This document shows, one piece after another, positions 1-4,640 of a stretch of DNA of 7,129 nt. Where the stretch lies: positions 1 through 7,129 of the forward strand of contig DADA01000007.1 of assembly GCA_002494895.1 (NCBI GenBank), written 5' to 3'. The position numbers and the translations under genes were made by a program. The DNA comes from Nitrososphaera sp. UBA210. GTDB lineage: Archaea > Thermoproteota > Nitrososphaeria > Nitrososphaerales > Nitrososphaeraceae. Position 1 is the stretch's first letter, and the number at the start of each line of letters is the position of its first letter. The notes under the pieces are model-generated. The model searched no databases. It saw nothing but the letters and a program-made list of their open reading frames with translations, and was not told the origin of the DNA.

Positions 1-912
1 ATGAACAACACAATCAAGGAAAAACACATTCATCTCCAGCAGATAGGCGACGAGCTTGTCGAAAAAGAAATGGTTCTCCAGAGGGCAAACGCCAAGCTAG
101 TCGGGCAGCGCGAAGAACTGCAAAGGTTCAATGACGAGCTTTCCTTGAAAAATGAAGAGCTGTCGGAGGCAAACGTCAAGCTGCAAAAGCTGGACAAGAT
201 GAAGACCGACTTTATCCTGATAGCGGCCCACGAGCTGCGCACGCCCATCCAGCCAATCATAGGCTCGGTTCAACTTGCTCAGAAGGGATTGCTCTCAACT
301 GACGAAGCATGGAAAGCCATAGCGTCAGAATCAAAACGACTCTCCAACATTGCTGACTATATTCTTGACGTTGGCAAAATAGAGAGTGGCACGTTCACCT
401 ATGATATGCGGCCAGTCAATGTAAAGAAATTGATCGAAAGCGTAACATCGAGTTCATCAAAGCTGGCAAGCGAGGACGGCCTTATTACGATAAGCGCTCA
501 GCACGAGAATCAGGACCTCATGATCGTCGGCGACAAGGAGAGGCTCATCCAGGCATTTTCCAACATCATCAATAATGCAGTAAAGTTCGCCAAGAACGGA
601 ACCATAACGATAGCGACAAAGCCGAGCCACGACAAGGGCATGGTAGAGATCAGCATAACAGACGATGGCCCCGGCATCCCCCGAGAGATCCTTCCGGTGC
701 TCTTTAGCAAGTTTGTCACAAAAACCCAGGAAAACGAAAGGGGCACTGGCCTTGGATTATTTATCACAAAGACAATAATCGAAGCGCACAACGGCACGAT
801 AAGAGCAGATAACAATGATGCGCACGGAGGCAAGGGTGCCAGGTTCACAATATCGCTTCCGGTAAAGGCTCAGAAGGAGCAGACGGCGCTGGCTGAAAAA
901 TCAGCTGCCTGA
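1..912 (+). CDS. Sensor histidine kinase, catalytic-competent, possibly N-terminally truncated by the window edge
   Basis: Cytoplasmic ATP-dependent protein histidine kinase that should autophosphorylate and pass phosphate to a response regulator not present here. Residues 1-66 are a charged, heptad-like coiled coil. The HisKA helix pair follows, with phospho-acceptor His77 in AAHELRTP. The HATPase_c domain covers about 175-290: N box N188/N191/N192 (FSNIINNAVKF), G1 box DDGPGIP at 221-227, F-box-like LFSKF at 234-238, G2 box GTGLGL at 248-253. All boxes are intact. No membrane segment or HAMP domain is visible. The paralogue downstream aligns from about its residue 85 onward and has both, so the ATG at base 1 may be an internal Met of a longer gene. 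The tail after 288 is short and Ala/Glu-rich. Family assignment is certain; the true start and the signal sensed are unknown. Confidence 0.93.
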   Translation: MNNTIKEKHIHLQQIGDELVEKEMVLQRANAKLVGQREELQRFNDELSLKNEELSEANVKLQKLDKMKTDFILIAAHELRTPIQPIIGSVQLAQKGLLSTDEAWKAIASESKRLSNIADYILDVGKIESGTFTYDMRPVNVKKLIESVTSSSSKLASEDGLITISAQHENQDLMIVGDKERLIQAFSNIINNAVKFAKNGTITIATKPSHDKGMVEISITDDGPGIPREILPVLFSKFVTKTQENERGTGLGLFITKTIIEAHNGTIRADNNDAHGGKGARFTISLPVKAQKEQTALAEKSAA

Positions 913-956
913 TCTGGCATCATTAGTTTCGGAAAACGTGCGGCTGTCTGTTGAGC

Positions 957-966
957 GATATACATA
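957..966 (+). promoter_or_regulatory. Weak TATA-like candidate between the two kinase genes
   Basis: GATATACATA is the most TATA-like stretch in the gap of about 130 bases between the kinases. Archaeal spacing would place transcription start near 990, giving a leader of some 55 bases before the second kinase. There is no other support; read-through from the first kinase is equally possible. Confidence 0.2.
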
Positions 967-1034
967 CACAGAGGTTTAGGACAGACAATCCCTCTCGATC
1001 AGATGAGGACGATAGCAGATTAGGTATTGGTAAA

Positions 1035-1039
1035 GGGAG
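1035..1039 (+). promoter_or_regulatory. Ribosome binding site that points to a start upstream of the ATG of kinase 2
   Basis: GGGAG sits 6 bases before a GTC codon at 1046-1048 and 3 bases before an ATT at 1043-1045, both in frame with the second kinase. It is 78 bases from the first ATG (1118), so it does not serve that ATG. The position would be ideal for a GTG start at 1046, which here reads GTC. Confidence 0.45.
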
Positions 1040-1117
1040 CTGATTGTCACGAAAATAACAACACAGATCACAATCAGGTTTGCGGCTGTCGCCGCGGCGC
1101 TAGCGGCTGCCATCTAC

Positions 1118-2302
1118 ATGCTCCCTTCTTTTGCCGAGTCCAGCACGGCTGACCTGATCCCCGTGATAATACTTCTAACTCTGGTAGCCATGGCGGGCCT
1201 TTTGCTTTCGCTGATAAAGACGATCATGGCGCCGCTGAAGCAAGTTACCGATGCCATAAAGTTGCTGGCCAAGACCAACTTTCGCCAAAAGCTCTACAAC
1301 GGCAGGATAACCAAAAGTACCGTAATGAATGCAAACGAGCTTTCCCGCAGTCTCCTGATGCTCGAGCTGATGAGAAGAAAGGTTCTCGAAGTAAAGAAGA
1401 GCCTTGCTGACTCGATGGCTCAGAAGGCTCGCGACATGCAGCGCATAAACGCTGAACTTGTCGGAAATGAGGAAGTGTTGAAAAAGGCGTACGCCCAGCT
1501 CGAGGTCCAGGCAGAGGAATTCAAGAAGATGAATGAGCAGCTGGCTTTAGCCAACCAGGAGCTATCCGATGCCTATGGAAAGCTCCAGCAGGTGGACAGG
1601 ATGAAAGAGGACTTCATTACCATCGCCGCTCAGGAGCTCGTCTCTCCGCTGGAACCCATTCTCGAATCTGTGGACCGAGCAGAGAGAGGCATCTTGGCCG
1701 ACAAGGACGCGTGGAGTTCCATCATATCCGGCACCCGGAGGTTGGTAGGAGTCGCAAATTCTATCCTAGACGTGGAAAAGATCGAAAGCGGGAACTTTGC
1801 CTATGACATGAAGCCTGTCAGCGTGAAGCGCCTGATAGACGAGGTGCTTGGAGCGTCTGGTATAGTGAACAAGGAGAGCGATATCAAGGTCAATGTCGAC
1901 ATGGATCCCGGAGGAGACATCATGATAACTGGCGACAAAAAACGCCTGTTACAGGCGCTTGCCGGCATAATCAACAACTCGCTCAGGTTCACAAAACGCG
2001 GGACTATTACTATCCAGGTGCGCGCAGAACATGAAACTGGAAGAATAGCCATCAATATTACGGACAATGGTCAGAGCTTTCCAGACGACGTCCTGTCGGT
2101 ACTCTTTGAAAAATATGCAACCATAACCCGCGAAAATGAGAGGGGCACGGGCCTCGGGCTCTACATCACAAAAACCGTTATCGAGGCTCATGGTGGGACG
2201 ATATCGGCAAATAACGCAGGTGCCGACAAGGGGGTCATTTTCAACATCTCGATGCCGATGCACGCCCAGCGTGTCCAGTCGGCATTGACAGAAGCTCAGT
2301 AA
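1118..2302 (+). CDS. Membrane HAMP histidine-kinase homologue lacking the phospho-acceptor His (pseudokinase)
   Basis: Tandem paralogue of the upstream kinase. From the ATG at 1118: hydrophobic helix about 13-33, HAMP-like segment about 34-88 (IMAPLKQVTDAIKLL), long coiled coil about 85-165, degenerate HisKA, then HATPase_c about 265-382. The H box reads AAQELVSP, with Gln172 (CAG, 1631-1633) where the paralogue has His77. The G1 box is DNGQSFP (316-322), missing the second Gly of DxGxG. The N box (N286/N287) and G2 box GTGLGL (343-348) are kept, so nucleotide binding may persist while self-phosphorylation should not. The frame stays open upstream to 1034 and encodes a second hydrophobic helix (AAVAAALAAAIY), which would give the usual two-helix membrane anchor, but no ATG, GTG or TTG exists there. 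The ATG start is therefore a fallback; the ribosome binding site at 1035-1039 favours a start at 1043-1046. Confidence 0.88.
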   Translation: MLPSFAESSTADLIPVIILLTLVAMAGLLLSLIKTIMAPLKQVTDAIKLLAKTNFRQKLYNGRITKSTVMNANELSRSLLMLELMRRKVLEVKKSLADSMAQKARDMQRINAELVGNEEVLKKAYAQLEVQAEEFKKMNEQLALANQELSDAYGKLQQVDRMKEDFITIAAQELVSPLEPILESVDRAERGILADKDAWSSIISGTRRLVGVANSILDVEKIESGNFAYDMKPVSVKRLIDEVLGASGIVNKESDIKVNVDMDPGGDIMITGDKKRLLQALAGIINNSLRFTKRGTITIQVRAEHETGRIAINITDNGQSFPDDVLSVLFEKYATITRENERGTGLGLYITKTVIEAHGGTISANNAGADKGVIFNISMPMHAQRVQSALTEAQ

Positions 2303-2330
2303 CCCTCAGTCTGGTTGCCGGATCATAAAC

Positions 2331-2348
2331 ATGGCGTTTGCACGCCAT
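2331..2348 (+). promoter_or_regulatory. Perfect 7-bp inverted repeat: hairpin terminator or operator
   Basis: ATGGCGT, loop TTGC, ACGCCAT. It lies 28 bases after the second kinase stop and is followed by AAGCCTTTTAG, so it could end the kinase transcript. It also stands just upstream of that AT-rich CTTTTAG (2353-2358), a possible TATA element for the following small gene, which would make it an operator. Its half-site resembles the palindrome at 2790-2808. Confidence 0.4.
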
Positions 2349-2372
2349 AAGCCTTTTAGTTCATGAGCACAA

Positions 2373-2591
2373 ATGCGCCTTGGAGAGAACATGGTGAAGC
2401 TAGTAGTTCTTCAGCGGAGGGTCATACAGGCAGACCGCAGGAAATACGAGGACCCGGACCTTAGCGACAGGCAGGTCGATGGGCTATTGCGTTATTTTGG
2501 GCTTGATGCCTACGACAAACTGATCGCACTTATGGGGCTCATAAACGTGAGAAAGCAACGGGCACGCACCAATATTCTTGATTTGATCTAG
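2373..2591 (+). CDS. Small basic helical protein of unknown function
   Basis: I do not recognise a family. The 72-residue product is charged and probably all-helical, with an Arg/Asp/Lys-rich middle (RRVIQADRRKYEDPDLSDRQ) and a hydrophobic C-terminal helix region (LIALMGLINV) followed by a basic RKQRAR. It has no Cys, no signal peptide and no membrane segment. The ATG at 2391 (product starting MVKLVV, 66 residues) is the better start, because GGAG at 2382-2385 precedes it by 5 bases; the ATG at 2373 has no such site. The stop lies only 8 bases before the 3' end of the convergent tRNA-Val gene. Codon-like composition and a placed ribosome binding site support a real gene; homologues would be needed to be sure. 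Confidence 0.6.
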   Translation: MRLGENMVKLVVLQRRVIQADRRKYEDPDLSDRQVDGLLRYFGLDAYDKLIALMGLINVRKQRARTNILDLI

Positions 2592-2599
2592 CTGAAAAG

Positions 2600-2674
2600 T
2601 GGGCAGGGGGTGATTTGAACACCCGACCACCTCGATGTCAACGAGGTATCATAACCGAGCTAGACCACCTGCCC
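2600..2674 (-). tRNA. tRNA-Val (anticodon GAC)
   Basis: On the minus strand the gene starts at 2674. The acceptor stem GGGCAGG/CCTGCCC is a perfect 7 bp. The anticodon arm CCTCG-TTGACAT-CGAGG has anticodon GAC in the standard loop position, reading GUC valine codons. The variable loop is 5 bases, the T arm GGGTG-TTCAAAT-CACCC is perfect, and the discriminator is A. CCA is not encoded and there is no intron. Four T residues follow the 3' end (AAAA at 2595-2598 on the plus strand), a likely terminator. Confidence 0.96.
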
Positions 2675-2698
2675 TTATTGCAGGTTTTCTTTGTTACC

Positions 2699-2711
2699 TA
2701 AATATATGTTA
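2699..2711 (-). promoter_or_regulatory. TATA box for tRNA-Val
   Basis: On the minus strand this reads TAACATATATTTA, centred about 30 bases before the mature tRNA 5' end. That is the expected archaeal TBP site for a tRNA with a very short leader. Confidence 0.65.
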
Positions 2712-2731
2712 GTGATTGGCAGGCGTAGATC

Positions 2732-2741
2732 AAATATTTTA
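2732..2741 (+). promoter_or_regulatory. TATA-like candidate for the methyltransferase/bluB unit
   Basis: AAATATTTTA is the most AT-rich block facing the methyltransferase. Archaeal spacing puts transcription start near 2765, so the palindrome at 2790-2808 would lie in the leader. A weaker alternative is ATAAAGTTAA at 2771-2780. Only composition supports either. Confidence 0.35.
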
Positions 2742-2789
2742 CTGCGACACCCGGCACAGATAGCCGACAGATAAAGTTAAGAGCTACTG

Positions 2790-2808
2790 CTTGCGTTTCT
2801 AACGCAAG
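2790..2808 (+). promoter_or_regulatory. Perfect 8-bp inverted repeat directly before the methyltransferase start
   Basis: CTTGCGTT, 3-base TCT loop, AACGCAAG, ending 2 bases before the TTG start codon at 2811. It could be a DNA operator, or a leader hairpin that hides the start from ribosomes. No ribosome binding site is visible next to that start. The half-site GCGTTT/ACGC recurs in the palindrome at 2331-2348. Confidence 0.5.
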
Positions 2809-2948
2809 ACTTGGACGGCGAATCCTTCAAGATAATTCAGGGAGACGCCTGTCAAATCATCCGAACCCTTCCAGGCAAGTTCCGGGCCGTAATCATATCT
2901 CCCCCGTACTATGGACATCGCCACTATGGCACAGACAGCCGTGAGATC

Positions 2949-2951
2949 GGC
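2949..2951 (+). other. Frameshift site (one base lost) in the methyltransferase
   Basis: Frame 1 reads good family sequence up to REIG. The frame beginning at C2951 reads CAG AAG ACT CCC GAG and continues the family block. Reading ATC GGN CAG restores EIGQKTPEEY, so one base is missing after GG. No slippery heptamer is visible, which argues against programmed frameshifting. Confidence 0.75.
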
Positions 2952-3013
2952 AGAAGACTCCCGAGGAATACCTTGACTCGCTGGCACAGGTCTTTGCGGC
3001 CTGCAGGGATGTA

Positions 3014-3607
3014 TTGACGGACGATGGCAGCCTGTGGATAGTGATTGGCGACACCAGGAGGCGTCACGAAAAGTTGCGAATACCTCACAGGCTCGCAGAA
3101 AGGCTCTCATCTGAAGGTTTCGTTTTTCGCGAGGACATTATCTGGTACAAGAAAAACAACATTAGCAGCAGCTCCCGGGACAATTTTTCCCAGGCGTACG
3201 AATACATCCTGTTCTTTTCGAAGAACCGTCAGTCCTTTGCTAACCTTGATGCAGTGCGGGTCCAGGGCAACGAGGCCGTAAGCGGAAGGAACAATGTTCC
3301 GCCCCAGCAGATGCTCCAGTACCAACCTGTAGATGTGGACAAGAAGCAGATCGCAAGAATAACCAGTATGATTCATGGCTCTTCGCCGTCTACTCCCATC
3401 TCCGAATTGCCTTCGACGTCAGAGATAGCAAGGGCCTATGGCTATGACCCGGAAAAGTTCTGCCCCACATGCTACCGGAAATTCAAAAGGCACGCCACAA
3501 GGAGAAGGATAGGAGACCACAAGCACTACCCCATCTTTGCCGCATGCAACCCACGCGGAAAGAACCCTTCTAACATATGGGAAATAGCTACTAGGGCTCA
3601 CTATTGA
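3014..3607 (+). CDS. Central methyltransferase fragment left open between the two lesions
   Basis: This is the longest uninterrupted piece and could be called as a 197-residue gene from the TTG at 3014, although family sequence in this frame runs back to 2951. It carries the post-catalytic strand (DGSLWIVIGDT), the helix-strand FREDIIWYKKNN, and a variable stretch of about 120 residues likely to hold the target-recognition region. That stretch includes CPTC (Cys codons 3461 and 3470) with His and a further Cys downstream, a possible small zinc knuckle. It contains neither SPPY nor the SAM-binding motif, so alone it cannot be an enzyme. Confidence 0.5.
   Translation: MTDDGSLWIVIGDTRRRHEKLRIPHRLAERLSSEGFVFREDIIWYKKNNISSSSRDNFSQAYEYILFFSKNRQSFANLDAVRVQGNEAVSGRNNVPPQQMLQYQPVDVDKKQIARITSMIHGSSPSTPISELPSTSEIARAYGYDPEKFCPTCYRKFKRHATRRRIGDHKHYPIFAACNPRGKNPSNIWEIATRAHY
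3605..3607 (+). other. In-frame TGA inside the methyltransferase
   Basis: The frame is unchanged on both sides (RAHY before, NEHFAIFPEEL after). In relatives this position is usually a basic residue in a Y-K-x-x-H-F-A block, so a single C-to-T change of CGA (Arg) to TGA is the simplest explanation. The downstream reading runs open to 3859. Confidence 0.75.
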
Positions 3608-3855
3608 AACGAACACTTTGCGATATTCCCTGAAGAGCTGGCCGAAATCATAATCAGGTTTACCACGGAAAAAGGCGATTCAGTGCTTGATCCTTTTGCC
3701 GGGAGAGGAACGACTGGCATAGTGGCCGCTTCGCTTGGCCGCAAATTCGTCGGCATTGACCTGTATACAGAAAACGTGCACAATGCGAAAAGAAACGTTG
3801 GAAGGGCGGACGGCAGCGCAAATCTAATAATGGGACTTGCTAGAACTAGTCCGTA

Positions 3856-4599
3856 TTGACGCTTGACGACTACTCGCTGACAGGCCCGGAAAAGGACGGT
3901 CTTTACAAAGCGATCTTTTCTAGGCGGGACGTGCGCTCACATTTTGTCGAAGGAAAAATCCCAAACGATGTTCTCGCGCGGATACTTGACGCCGCCCACC
4001 ATGCCCCTTCTGTGGGCTTTTCGCAGCCATGGAATTTTATCCTTATCAGAAACGTGGCGACCCGCCAGAAGGTGAAAGAGTCTTTTCTGCGCGAGCGTGA
4101 GCGCTCTGCTGCGATGCTCGACGGCGACAGGGCCCGGCAGAAGCAATACTTGTCCCTGAAACTCGAGGGGATAATGGAATCCGACATCAACGTCTGCGTC
4201 ACATACGACCCCACACGGTTCGGACCGTTCGTGCTTGGCCGAACGTCGATAGAGGAAACCGGAGTCTACAGCGTCGCCTGCGCCATCCAGAACCTGTGGC
4301 TTGCCGCCCGGGCAGAAGGAATTGGAGTTGGCTGGGTGAGCATACTGGCAAACGCTGAATTGGAAAAAATACTTGAAATACCTTCACACGTCAGGCCGGT
4401 GGCATACCTCTGCCTCGGCTACGTTGATGAATTTGCCGCCACGCCAGACCTGGAGCGCGCCGGCTGGCTTCCGAGGATGGATCTCTCTGATGTCATCTGC
4501 TACGAGAGCTGGAAATCCCAGCAGCCTCTCGGGCACTGGTCTGAATTTTCAAATGACCTGCGCAAATTTCATGAGAAAAACCGTGAAGACAATATATAA
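3856..4599 (+). CDS. bluB: 5,6-dimethylbenzimidazole synthase (BluB)
   Basis: Oxygen-dependent nitroreductase-fold enzyme that cleaves reduced FMN to 5,6-dimethylbenzimidazole, the lower ligand of cobalamin; cytosolic. The 247-residue product is near family length. Diagnostic blocks are FSRRDVRSHF (21-30), AAHHAPSVGFSQPWNF (46-61), VLGRTSIEETGVYSV (126-140) and AIQNLWLAARAEGIGVGWVSI (143-163). Asp25 and Ser162 plausibly match the Asp and Ser reported as important in the Sinorhizobium enzyme; this mapping is from motif position only. The start TTG at 3856 overlaps the methyltransferase stop (TTGA), implying translational coupling within one transcript. No strong ribosome binding site is present. 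The C-terminal tail past 215 is charged and probably variable. The gene appears intact, unlike its upstream neighbour. Cobalamin synthesis is known in this phylum, so the function fits. Confidence 0.93.
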   Translation: MTLDDYSLTGPEKDGLYKAIFSRRDVRSHFVEGKIPNDVLARILDAAHHAPSVGFSQPWNFILIRNVATRQKVKESFLRERERSAAMLDGDRARQKQYLSLKLEGIMESDINVCVTYDPTRFGPFVLGRTSIEETGVYSVACAIQNLWLAARAEGIGVGWVSILANAELEKILEIPSHVRPVAYLCLGYVDEFAATPDLERAGWLPRMDLSDVICYESWKSQQPLGHWSEFSNDLRKFHEKNREDNI

Positions 4600-4600
4600 T
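4591..4600 (+). promoter_or_regulatory. TATA box overlapping the bluB stop, for the HD-domain gene
   Basis: AATATATAAT is the clearest TATA-like box on the plus strand in this window. Standard spacing gives a transcript start near 4620, about 20 bases before the TTG at 4641. It marks the membrane HD protein as a separate transcription unit from bluB. Confidence 0.6.
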
Positions 4601-4640
4601 CGAAGTCCATTCGTTATTCAATTACCGGCAGGCAAAAGTA

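Larger units (their letters stand above)
2811..3859 (+). pseudogene. DNA methyltransferase, beta class (probably N4-cytosine), broken by a frameshift and a stop
   Basis: Conceptually about 349 residues, a normal length for an N4/N6 DNA methylase (Pfam N6_N4_Mtase). The catalytic motif SPPYYGHRHYG comes first (codons 30-40); SPPY is typical of N4-cytosine enzymes and DPPY of N6-adenine ones. The SAM motif LDPFAGRGTT comes last (from about 3686), giving the beta-class order. Between them lie GSLWIVIGDT, FREDIIWYKKNN and NPSNIWEIAT, all family-like. Reading needs two repairs: one missing base at about 2949-2951, where the frame jumps into QKTPEEYLDSLAQVF, and the TGA at 3605-3607 between RAHY and NEHFAIFPEEL. 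The start is a TTG at 2811, with no clear ribosome binding site. The stop overlaps the bluB start. No restriction endonuclease is nearby. Either a recent pseudogene or a sequence with two errors. Confidence 0.85.

Noticed and set aside
2668..2692. Plus-strand terminator: CCTGC-ccttatt-GCAGG followed by TTTTCTTT
   Set aside because: The left arm is the tRNA-Val acceptor stem, so the pairing may be chance. It could end a transcript running antisense through the tRNA from the small gene, but nothing else supports it.
3605..3607. TGA as selenocysteine or other recoded codon
   Set aside because: DNA methyltransferases of this type have no Cys or Sec at this position, I saw no SECIS-like element, and the gene has a second, unrelated lesion.
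2811..3859. Complete restriction-modification system
   Set aside because: Only methyltransferase motifs are present; neither neighbour (tRNA-Val, bluB) is a nuclease or specificity subunit.
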